From Propionibacterium sp. oral taxon 192 str. F0372 (GTDB lineage Bacteria; Actinomycetota; Actinomycetes; Propionibacteriales; Propionibacteriaceae): a stretch of 64,000 nt of DNA. The position numbers and the translations under genes are program-made. The notes beneath the pieces were generated by a model. The model was given only the letters and a program-made list of their open reading frames with translations. It did not search any database and was not told the origin of the DNA. The stretch spans positions 561,698-625,697 of the forward strand of contig NZ_KE340297.1 in assembly GCF_000413315.1 (NCBI RefSeq), written 5' to 3'. This document shows positions 54,234-62,233 of the stretch, in pieces (within the stretch, counting starts at the first letter, position 1; the number at the start of each line of letters is the position of its first letter).

Positions 54234-55850
54234 TCAGCGTCGGCGACGGGCTGTGCCGAACAAGGCACGGACGATTTCCCGACCAGCTGAGCGGGCGAAT
54301 TGCTTCACCACCGATGAACCTGCGACCTGCTCGATCACCGATTTCTCCTGCCGTCTCGAACGTGACGAACCGGGCTGTTGGATAGTGGGCTGACGTTCAT
54401 TAGCGGGGTGCGTCGGGGCCGCGGTGGGCTGGCGTCCTGGTGGGGAACCCGGGGCGGAATCACCGGCAGGCGCAGCGACTCCGGCAGCCTCCTGCTCGGC
54501 AGCCTGCGCTCCAGCCTCCAGTTTGCGGGCCAGCATTTCCAGGGCTGAATCACGGTTGATCTCCTGGGCATATTTTCCGTGCAGCGGCGAGCCATTCACC
54601 AACTCGGTGATCCGGGCTGCTTCGGTCGGACCCATCGTCGAGGTGGGCGCGAAGATACGAGTCCAAGCGACGGGAGTCGGAGCCCCGTCGGGATCCATCA
54701 CGGTGACGACGGCCTGGCCGATACCCAGCGAGGTGAGCAGTTCTTCCAGCTTGTAATCCGACGTCGGATAGGTGTTGACCGTTGCCCGCAGCGCCTTCGC
54801 GTCGTCGGGAGTATGTGCCCGCAACTGATGCTGCACGCGGGAACCAAGCTGGGCCAAGACGTCGTTGGGTACATCTTTGGGGGTCTGGGTGATGAAGAAG
54901 ACACCCACTCCCTTAGAGCGGATCAGTCGCACGGTCTGGGTGATCTGGTCGACGAAGGCCTTGGATGCCCCGTTGAACAGCAGGTGCGCCTCATCGAAGA
55001 AGAAGACGAGCTTGGGGTGGTCGGCGTCGCCCACCTCGGGAAGGTCGTGATAGAGATCGGCCAGCAGCCACATCAGGAATGTGGAGAACAGCGCCGGGCG
55101 GTCTTGAAGGTTCGGCAACTCCAGCATGGAGACCACACCAGTGCCATCGGGAGCCCTACGCAGCAGGTCGTTGGTGTCAAACTCAGGTTCCCCGAAGAAA
55201 ACATCACCACCCTGGGAGGCCAGATTGGTGATGGCGCGCAGGATGACCCCCGCGGTCTGCGACGACAAACCGCCGATCCCCTTCAGGTCAGCCTTGCCCT
55301 CGTCGGAAGTGAGCCAGGTGAGCAGGGCACGCAGATCCTCTAAGTCGAGCAGCGGCAGACCCGCCTGGTCGGCGTAGTGGAAGACTAGGCCCAGCGACGA
55401 TTCCTGGGTCTCGTTGAGGCCGAGTACCTTCGCCAGCAAGATCGGGCCGAAACCGGTGACGGTGGCCCGCAGCGGAATTCCATTGCCCTGGCCGCCCAGC
55501 GCGTAGAAGTCGACGGTCGGCGCCCACGGTGCCCAGTCCTGGCCGTTCTTGGCGGTGCGGGCCAGCAGCTTCTCCGACGGGGTTCCGGGGGTGGCCATCC
55601 CAGACAGGTCGCCCTTGATATCAGCTGCGAAGACCGCCACCCCAGCCTTGGCGATCTGCTCGGCCAGCACCTGCAAGGTGATGGTCTTTCCGGTACCAGT
55701 GGCCCCTGCGATGAGGCCGTGCCGGTTGAGCATTCCCAGCGGGATGCGGATGCGGGCGTCGGTGACAGGGGAATCGTCCACGCTCAGCACACCCAGCTCG
55801 ATGGCTGGTTCGTCGAAGGTGTAGCCGGCCTTGATCTCATCTGCAGACAT
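54234..55850 (-). CDS. HerA-like / DUF853 ATPase
   Basis: 538 residues. Walker A is AGATGTGKTITLQ near 48-60, followed by DIKGDLSGMATPG. Walker B is LVFFFDEAHLLFNG near 275-290, with VGVFFITQTPKDVPNDVLAQLGSRVQHQLRA sensor text. This is the DUF853 branch of the HerA/FtsK hexameric ATPases. The C-terminal 90 residues are Ala/Pro/Gln-rich and end in a basic tail (GTARRRR). No NurA-type nuclease lies beside it. The role (DNA translocation or repair) is unproven for this branch. Confidence 0.88.
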   Translation of the reverse strand: MSADEIKAGYTFDEPAIELGVLSVDDSPVTDARIRIPLGMLNRHGLIAGATGTGKTITLQVLAEQIAKAGVAVFAADIKGDLSGMATPGTPSEKLLARTAKNGQDWAPWAPTVDFYALGGQGNGIPLRATVTGFGPILLAKVLGLNETQESSLGLVFHYADQAGLPLLDLEDLRALLTWLTSDEGKADLKGIGGLSSQTAGVILRAITNLASQGGDVFFGEPEFDTNDLLRRAPDGTGVVSMLELPNLQDRPALFSTFLMWLLADLYHDLPEVGDADHPKLVFFFDEAHLLFNGASKAFVDQITQTVRLIRSKGVGVFFITQTPKDVPNDVLAQLGSRVQHQLRAHTPDDAKALRATVNTYPTSDYKLEELLTSLGIGQAVVTVMDPDGAPTPVAWTRIFAPTSTMGPTEAARITELVNGSPLHGKYAQEINRDSALEMLARKLEAGAQAAEQEAAGVAAPAGDSAPGSPPGRQPTAAPTHPANERQPTIQQPGSSRSRRQEKSVIEQVAGSSVVKQFARSAGREIVRALFGTARRRR

Positions 55851-56173
55851 GGCTCAAGAATGCCACGGGAGCCTTCGATTTCACCGATGATGCACCCGGC
55901 ACGGCACCCCTGGGCTGCAGGCACCACGAGCCGGTGGTGACCGTCCCGACATCCCAGCGTGGGACGCGGATGCACAGGCTCCTGAGCGGAAACCCCGGCA
56001 TCCGGTGACGTCCGGGAGTGCAACTGCGCCCCGACATCCCGCGATGGTATCTTCCAGAGATCCCGGCACCAGGCACGCTGGATCCGGTGCTGGATGCAGC
56101 ACAAATGTTTCAGCCCCGAAAATGTATGGTCTCGAATGGCCTTCGTCGGCTCCCGAGCACGTAAGATGAGCGG
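55851..56173. other. Intergenic, divergent promoter region
   Basis: 323 bp between the HerA-like gene and the ParB-like gene. Frames on the minus strand (55784-56218) are open but look like shadow sequence without a family match. The stretch contains two loosely similar blocks around CCCGACATCCC (about 55946 and 56032). Confidence 0.5.
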
Positions 56174-56497
56174 GTGATCTTCAAACGAGTCGGCGATGGC
56201 TGCCCCTACCCGGACCACGGGTTCACCATGCGCGACTGGGCTGGCATCTCACCCCAGCAGGTTCATCTGTCGGAGCTCACCACGACGAGACTCAATTTGC
56301 AGCTTGATGCTCTCCTCGACGAAGACTCCACCTTCTATGGAGATCTGTTTGCCCATGTGGTGGCCTGGAAGGGAGAGCTGTATCTTGAGACAGGGCTGCA
56401 CCGGGCCCTGCGTTCGGCTCTGCAGCAACGACAGACAGTACATGCTCGGGTTCTGGAGTTGGCCGAGGACGGCACGCCCCTGCCCGACAGGCGCTAG
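56174..56497 (+). CDS. Small ParB-like domain protein
   Basis: 107 residues from GTG 56174. After a short N-terminus (FKRVGDGCPYPDHG) the pattern VHLSELTTTRLNLQLDALL, then VVAWKGELYLETGLHRALRSALQQRQTVHARVLEL resembles the ParB/sulfiredoxin-fold GxHR segment, here TGLHRA. This gene and the LytR_C gene after it form a pair I associate with other actinobacteria, sometimes labelled VapB-like antitoxin without evidence. DNA binding or nucleotide binding is possible; function unknown. Confidence 0.65.
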   Translation: MIFKRVGDGCPYPDHGFTMRDWAGISPQQVHLSELTTTRLNLQLDALLDEDSTFYGDLFAHVVAWKGELYLETGLHRALRSALQQRQTVHARVLELAEDGTPLPDRR

Positions 56498-56506
56498 AAG
56501 GTGATC

Positions 56507-57022
56507 GTGAACTCATCGACCCGACGTTGGGCGACCCCGGTGGCCCTAGCCGTCATGGTGCTCCTGCTGTTCTTGGGCGCGTTGTTCGGTTGGTCACAAC
56601 TCGTTCGTCCATTCGGCGATGCCAGCAAGGTCTGCGTGACCCAACAGGCCGCATCATTGGCAACGAACCAGGTGACCGTCAGGGTATTCAACGCAGGATC
56701 GACCTCGGGCATGGCCGGTCAGGTCACCGAGCAGCTGCAGGCGAAGGGATTCGTCATGCAGCCGCCCTCCAATTCCGATGAGACCGCCACCGCCACCTTG
56801 GTTATCGGCGCCAAGGCCGACGATCCGGCGGTCAAACTGGTCGCTGGTTTCTTCGGCGGCGCCATCGTCCAGGGAGATAACCGCAAAACCGGCGTCGTCG
56901 ACGTGATCGTCGGCGACAATTTCGGTGGTTTCAACGACACCGCTGCCACCGAGATCGCCGTTCCCGGCGGGGAGGTCTGTCTGCCCCCTGCTTCCTCCCC
57001 GAGCCCCACGACCCCAGCCTGA
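56507..57022 (+). CDS. Membrane-anchored LytR_C domain protein
   Basis: 171 residues from GTG 56507, which has GAAGG five bases upstream; GTG 56501 is an alternative. One membrane helix (about 10-32) is followed by the LytR_C domain (about 55-145) with VTVRVFNAGSTSGMAGQVTEQLQAKGF and TGVVDVIVGDNFGGF. The domain accompanies LytR-CpsA-Psr glycopolymer ligases, but here the ligase domain is absent. It probably acts at the envelope. The tail is Pro/Ser-rich. Cotranscribed with the ParB-like gene. Confidence 0.85.
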   Translation: MNSSTRRWATPVALAVMVLLLFLGALFGWSQLVRPFGDASKVCVTQQAASLATNQVTVRVFNAGSTSGMAGQVTEQLQAKGFVMQPPSNSDETATATLVIGAKADDPAVKLVAGFFGGAIVQGDNRKTGVVDVIVGDNFGGFNDTAATEIAVPGGEVCLPPASSPSPTTPA

Positions 57023-57223
57023 AATTAATTCTGCGGGTCCGCGTCACTCTCCTCACGACAACGATCTTTTGGCACCCGGCCACCGACCAAGTACACAGAC
57101 GTCCCTCGCCGAGTACGCAACCTGACCGCTTGGTGCCTCGGCGACGGGAGGAACTTGGCCCATCGGCCATGGGCCGAGAATTTTTCGTGGAAACGCAAGG
57201 AAGAACACCTCGCACAACGCGAA

Positions 57224-58423
57224 TCAGCCCACAAGACGGTAGAGCTCATAACTTCCGTCGGCACGCTTCGCGGTAATCAACCCGTCCACCACGCTCACCT
57301 GGGAGCCAGTCGCACCGATGATCCTTCCCTGGCCTGCGCCGCTGCCGTCAGAGAGACGAACCTCGTCGCCATGTGAAAACAGCACCTTGGAGCCGTCAGC
57401 GTTGACCGCGAGGATCTCACCGGAGATCCGCGAGCCAGAACCCACAAAAACAAGTTCTCCCTCGTGACGACCGGCGATAACAGCTCCGTCAGCGTTGACC
57501 GCGACCACGGGAACCGGTTGGCTCAACTGCTCCAGCGAATAGAAGACACCCTGGACGCGAGCGGGAAATGCGGGAACGTGGAAGGTCTGGGCCGTTGCGG
57601 TGTTCGTTCCCTTGAAATCGAATAAATAAGCCTGCGATTCGCTTGATGCGGAAGTGATCGCATAACCGTTGGTGGCGAGTTGGAAGACGTGGCCGTCATC
57701 AAGAGCAGTCCAAGCGACGGTGACTGCACCATCGGCGGTGTTGAGGATGGTGTACCCGTTTTCGTTGTTGCATCCGATGTGCTCACCGACCTGTGAGCAG
57801 GCCACCGAAGCGTTCTCGAGCGGCTGGGTCCACTCCAGTTGACCGGCCCGGTAGGCCTTGAGTTGGGCGCCGGTGGATGACGTCATCTTCACCACGAGCA
57901 GGTCACCCGCGGCGATCGTGGTGACCTGCTCCGGCGCAGGGTCCAACTGGGTCACCACCAGCAGACGACCAGTAGTGACGTCAACGCTTGCCAAATAACG
58001 TTCCTCGCCACGGGCACCGATGCAATCCACAATGCCGGTGCGCAGCGTGGAGGAGGCCACCCCGGAACAGTTGATGTCGGTGATCGTGTATTTCTGCATC
58101 CCGGTGCGCACGTCGATACCGCTCACCACACGACCGGAATCCGATTCGACGAGCAGCACTGAACCATCAAGCGAAGCCGCCAAGGGCTTGCCGGGCAGAG
58201 TGCTGCTGCGCGGGCTGGCATCGTAGCCGCCCAGCCAGGTGATGGCCGAGGCCGTCACCGGCACATAGGAAGCCTTGGAGAAATTGGGGCCGCGATCAAC
58301 CAAACGCATGACGATCATGGCCACCACGACCACCAGCATGAGGGCGACGAAGCCCGCAATGAGCTTGAGCGGCATGGTCAAGCCCTCGCCGCGTTCGGGT
58401 TCCTGTTCCCTCTTCCCGGGCAT
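57224..58423 (-). CDS. Membrane-anchored beta-propeller-like protein
   Basis: 399 residues from ATG 58423, with AGGAG upstream. A charged N-terminus (KREQEPERGEG) and one membrane helix (about 18-41) precede an external domain of repeating short strands: LLVESDSGRVVSGIDV, YLASVDVTTGRLLVV, GYTILNTADGAVTV, VVAVNADGAVIAG, ILAVNADGSKVLF. This is a PQQ/WD-like propeller pattern. No catalytic motif is seen. Four cysteines (INCSG, DCIG, ACSQ, GCNN) could form disulfides. Divergent from another membrane-anchored propeller-like protein. Confidence 0.75.
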   Translation of the reverse strand: MPGKREQEPERGEGLTMPLKLIAGFVALMLVVVVAMIVMRLVDRGPNFSKASYVPVTASAITWLGGYDASPRSSTLPGKPLAASLDGSVLLVESDSGRVVSGIDVRTGMQKYTITDINCSGVASSTLRTGIVDCIGARGEERYLASVDVTTGRLLVVTQLDPAPEQVTTIAAGDLLVVKMTSSTGAQLKAYRAGQLEWTQPLENASVACSQVGEHIGCNNENGYTILNTADGAVTVAWTALDDGHVFQLATNGYAITSASSESQAYLFDFKGTNTATAQTFHVPAFPARVQGVFYSLEQLSQPVPVVAVNADGAVIAGRHEGELVFVGSGSRISGEILAVNADGSKVLFSHGDEVRLSDGSGAGQGRIIGATGSQVSVVDGLITAKRADGSYELYRLVG

Positions 58424-58651
58424 CGACTCGTCTCCTAGTCGTCGTGTGCCCCTCAAGACTAGCCGCACCAGATCAGCGCCCAACCTGGCCGACGGGCCGT
58501 GCCGCTCCACCCACCATGTGTGCCCGCACCATGACGCCTGCTGACACGATGATCGAGATCGTTGTTGACGGCACAGTTGGTATTGCCTGCGGCTTGGTCA
58601 AACCGCATCTGGCCGGATGAACTGGCCCACGCACGTGCTAGGACACATGCC

Positions 58652-60637
58652 ATGAATCTCAGTTCATCTCAAGCTCCTCATGCTTCCTCCCCTGGGAGTA
58701 CAAAGATTCGAACCGCGAACCGGACGCTCATCATCGTCATCGCAGCAGTCTTGCTCACCGTCTTGATGGTTGGCGGGGGACTGTTGCTGAAGCACTTGCG
58801 CAGCGACACCAAGCAGACAGAAGAACCTCGCCTCACGACGACCGTTGACCTGTCCAGCCTTGGGGAGAAGATCACCGCCAAACCCCTCCGGGCAGACGGT
58901 GCTGCAGTGATGTCCCACAATGAGATACATATCGCTCGAATGGCGCACAGCACCGGTGAAGCACTCGTCGCCATCGATGCCACTTCCACGACCGGGCACC
59001 CCAAATGGATCACGCCATTGCCGACAGACTCGGTGGATACCCCCCTGGACTGCCGCCTCAGCGATGAAACCGTCGACTGTGGCGATGGCATTTCTGTCGA
59101 CATGGCCACCGGGATGAGCAAGGAACACGTGACGGAGCAGGGCAGCAGCCCACACTCCCAGGAGACGACCGGCACAACCTCGGCACGACTGGAGGCCACG
59201 CCCACCGATAAGACCCCACTGAGCATCGACGACTCCGGCCATGTCAGTTCCGATGGCACTGAGGTGACAGGTCTCCAGTTCGCGGCAGGCACACCGGTCT
59301 GGGCCGCAAAAGCCGTTGAGAAGGACGGGCTGTGGGTACTCAGCGACGGGGCAGTTCTGGCCGGGGTGAAAGACGGCAAGCAGCTGTGGGGAACTTCCCT
59401 GCCTGAGAACTCTGCCGAGATCAACGGTCTGGGTACCGGGACCGCACCGCATTGGATTGCCAGTGCAGACGCCGTGGTCTTCGCCAGCCCCAACGGCATT
59501 CACGCCGTCGACCCCGTGAAGGGCAAGGACATCTGGACGATCGACACCCCGGTCACCTCCTGGGTCGGCTCCACCGATGCCATCGTGGTGGTCAACGGCA
59601 CGATGGCATCGGTGCTGGGCGCCAACGGATCGAAATCGGCCGATGGGACACCGGCACCGCCTTCCACGACATCCACGATCGACTTAGCGAACACCACTCT
59701 CGACGTGCCGGAGAAGTGTGCTCAAGTATTCGGATCCGGCGCTGCGGGCCAAGGGAATTCAGTGACCTTCGCTAACGGTACGGTCAAAGGTGATGCCCCC
59801 AGCGGAGGCGGGGCACCCGGGGCGATCCAGATGATGGAGACTCACCCCGCACTGCTCTCCGGTAAACCGGCCAGTGTGGTGCTGTTGAACTGCAACGGTG
59901 GCGGGAACTATTCCTTGTCGAGCCTCGCCGCCTACGACACCGAGGCGCATCTGCTCGGCGCCCTTGATCTGGAGTGGCTGCCCCATTTCGCCCACCTCCA
60001 AGAATTCCAGATCGATGGCCTGTCGGTGGTGGGAGGCACCATCAATTTCAAGGCGTCCGGCCTTCAACTCCTCGGGGACAAGGAGTGCAATGCCTGCCGG
60101 GGAAGCGGAACGGCCGATATCTCCGCTGCCTGGAATGGCCAGGAGTTCGTGACCACCGATGTCGTGTTTCATACTCCCGCCGGTGATGTCCGGGTACCGA
60201 AGACCACCGATGTGCAGACCCTATACGATGCGGTGGCCTCCGGCGACGACAACTACGCCGCCACGTACATGTCCCCGCAGCTGATCGCTTCCCTCGGCAA
60301 TGCAGTGGGGTCCAGCGGTCGGGAGACGAAACGCAGCGTTCACTTCGCGGAGGGTAACCACGTGCTCGACTGCTCCTTGGCTGGTCCCACCAAGACGGCC
60401 TCGGGGTCTTCCGGCAAGGTTGAGTTTCCCGGTGGGAACACCATCCCCATTGCGAGCTCCTCAGCGGCTCACGGCGACTTGTACTGTCCGGTCGTCGCAT
60501 CCGGGGATAACGCCGACAACTGGGCAAAGCCCATGCCCAATACGGCTGGCGGCGTTGACTACACCATCTGGCTCGTGCTGAGCGGCCAGCCCGACGGTAG
60601 CTTCCAGGTGAAGGAGCTGGGGCGCTTCGGCGGCTGA
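58652..60637 (+). CDS. Large membrane-anchored beta-propeller-like protein
   Basis: 661 residues from ATG 58652. One membrane helix (about 25-48, LIIVIAAVLLTVLMVGGGLLL) anchors a long external domain. Residues 60-360 carry PQQ-like strands such as EALVAIDATSTTGHPKWITPL, GLWVLSDGAVLAGVKDGKQLWGT and ASPNGIHAVDPVKGKDIWTID. A different C-terminal part (about 360-661) has CNACRGSG and paired cysteines. The middle of the gene is rich in Ser/Thr. Function unknown; the shared 228-bp promoter region with the opposite gene suggests a common envelope role. Confidence 0.75.
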   Translation: MNLSSSQAPHASSPGSTKIRTANRTLIIVIAAVLLTVLMVGGGLLLKHLRSDTKQTEEPRLTTTVDLSSLGEKITAKPLRADGAAVMSHNEIHIARMAHSTGEALVAIDATSTTGHPKWITPLPTDSVDTPLDCRLSDETVDCGDGISVDMATGMSKEHVTEQGSSPHSQETTGTTSARLEATPTDKTPLSIDDSGHVSSDGTEVTGLQFAAGTPVWAAKAVEKDGLWVLSDGAVLAGVKDGKQLWGTSLPENSAEINGLGTGTAPHWIASADAVVFASPNGIHAVDPVKGKDIWTIDTPVTSWVGSTDAIVVVNGTMASVLGANGSKSADGTPAPPSTTSTIDLANTTLDVPEKCAQVFGSGAAGQGNSVTFANGTVKGDAPSGGGAPGAIQMMETHPALLSGKPASVVLLNCNGGGNYSLSSLAAYDTEAHLLGALDLEWLPHFAHLQEFQIDGLSVVGGTINFKASGLQLLGDKECNACRGSGTADISAAWNGQEFVTTDVVFHTPAGDVRVPKTTDVQTLYDAVASGDDNYAATYMSPQLIASLGNAVGSSGRETKRSVHFAEGNHVLDCSLAGPTKTASGSSGKVEFPGGNTIPIASSSAAHGDLYCPVVASGDNADNWAKPMPNTAGGVDYTIWLVLSGQPDGSFQVKELGRFGG

Positions 60638-60640
60638 CAC

Positions 60641-60701
60641 AGCCTCTTCAGCCCTGAGCGCCAGGTCACCCACGGGGTTCCGGCGCTCAGGGCTGAGGCC
60701 T
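60641..60701. terminator. Strong bidirectional terminator with perfect 14-bp stem
   Basis: CAGCCCTGAGCGCC (60649-60662) pairs with GGCGCTCAGGGCTG (60682-60695), with flanking GCCTC/GAGGC nearby. It overlaps the stop codon of the convergent FUSC-like gene. Confidence 0.85.
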
Positions 60702-62018
60702 GTCATTGCCCGGGGAAGAATCATCATCCGAGTGCGAATCAACCGGCAACGAGCGATCATCCATGCAGGATTCGTCGCACACGGCCGGAAGCTCCTCGGT
60801 ACCCCACATCACCGACGGCATCTCCACGGAGGTGGCATCGGGGTCCTCGATCGGATCAAATTCGCCGGTATCAGCGAGCATCCCCCTGGCCTGGGTCATC
60901 GACAAACCCGTTAGTTCGAGCAGATCAACGACCAGGGCCCGCACTAGGGAGACCAGGGTCGCCGAGCGCCAGTCCTCGTCATCGGTGATGTAGGAGATGG
61001 GGCGTAATTCACCAGCCAGGGCGACGGCCTCGTCGCGGGCACCAGTGGGTCGCTCCCAGTTGCGGATTCCTTCGGAAACCCTTTCGAGCAGGTCGGCGAC
61101 ATGCCACATCACCTTGGCCAGTTCCGGAATCGATCCGATCTCCGCAGTCATGCCACGAGACTGCCGTTGCAGCATCGACAAGGTGGTATGCATGCGTTCG
61201 GTGAGTTCAAGCATCCGCTGGAGTTCGATGAGTTCGGCGCGGGTCCCCCTGGAACGCCATTTGATGGATGCGGTATCTTTCGCGCAGGTGAGGGCCTGTC
61301 CTGCATCGCTGAGCAGTTCACGGATGGCAGCCAGCAGGCCTCGCAGTTTGGACAGTTCGGCCGGGTTGCCGTCCAAGACAGCCTTGGACATCCGCCGCAA
61401 GGCCCGGGAGCACTCACCGATCGCGAAGGCGATGTAGCGCCGGGGCCGGGACACCATGTTGCTCGGGATCAATGCAGTGGCGATGAGCGCGACCAGGGCA
61501 CCGATGATCGCCGGTACGAGCCGCTCGATAACGCTGAATTGCTCTTCTTGGGCATTGATGCCGATGATCGCTGCCAACACGATGGCGTTGATCCCGGTTT
61601 GAAAGGTGACGATGTCGCTGCGGTCGATGAACCGCCCGATGAGCGGTCCGATGAGCAGCAGCAGGAACATCTGCCACCATCCGAACCCAAAGCTGTGGGT
61701 GACGATTGTGCCCAGGAACACCCCTGCGGAGGCCCCGATCCCAAATTCGATGACCTTGCGAGGCTGACGGTTGCGAGAAAAACCCATGCACAGATAGGTG
61801 ACGATGGGTGCGAAGATCGGGTTGACCATGCCGAGAACTTTCCAGCACAGCATGAAAGATGCGGTCGCCAAAACGGCTGCCTGCAGATTGGGGATGAATG
61901 CTCCGGATACCCTGAGCAATCCGTTGCGTACCTGAGCCTGCGAGTAGTCCAGCATCCGCTGCCACCATCTCTTGCGACGGTGGGCATGCCGGGAACGAAC
62001 GGAGGGGTTGGTTGTCAC
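60687..62018 (-). CDS. FUSC-like / aromatic acid exporter family membrane protein
   Basis: 443 residues. A basic N-terminus (RHAHRRKRWWQR) precedes six membrane helices (about 40-190) with FAPIVTYLCMGFSRNRQPRKVIEFGIGASAGVFLGT and NAIVLAAIIGINAQ, the pattern of ArAE_1/FUSC proteins such as YgaE or AaeB halves. A long helical cytosolic domain follows (about 200-380) and an acidic, disordered tail (DDDSSPGNDRPQP). Such proteins export organic acids or act in envelope stress; the substrate is unknown. The stop codon lies in the terminator stem. Confidence 0.8.
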   Translation of the reverse strand: MTTNPSVRSRHAHRRKRWWQRMLDYSQAQVRNGLLRVSGAFIPNLQAAVLATASFMLCWKVLGMVNPIFAPIVTYLCMGFSRNRQPRKVIEFGIGASAGVFLGTIVTHSFGFGWWQMFLLLLIGPLIGRFIDRSDIVTFQTGINAIVLAAIIGINAQEEQFSVIERLVPAIIGALVALIATALIPSNMVSRPRRYIAFAIGECSRALRRMSKAVLDGNPAELSKLRGLLAAIRELLSDAGQALTCAKDTASIKWRSRGTRAELIELQRMLELTERMHTTLSMLQRQSRGMTAEIGSIPELAKVMWHVADLLERVSEGIRNWERPTGARDEAVALAGELRPISYITDDEDWRSATLVSLVRALVVDLLELTGLSMTQARGMLADTGEFDPIEDPDATSVEMPSVMWGTEELPAVCDESCMDDRSLPVDSHSDDDSSPGNDRPQP

Positions 62019-62233
62019 GCGCCGAGTCTATTCGGCCACCTGCCCGCCCGATCCGAGGGGTCATGAGCCTAATGGTGCGCGCAGAACCCTACCGAAGAGC
62101 CCTACCCCGCTGAGCACATTCATGCACGTCATGGAAGGGGTGGGTGTCCGAGTAGCCGCCGGGGCGCGATGGACCGCTGCGACGACGACCTGTGCAAGGT
62201 GCGGGCCCGGCCCGAGTGACTGTCCGGCCTGGA

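Noticed and set aside
55784-56218. 144-residue minus-strand frame upstream of the HerA-like gene
   Set aside because: It runs into the HerA-like gene in another frame, has no recognisable domain, and its text looks like translated intergenic sequence.
56174-56497. VapB-type antitoxin next to a missing toxin
   Set aside because: The sequence fits a ParB-like fold better, no PIN-domain toxin is adjacent, and the neighbour is a LytR_C protein.
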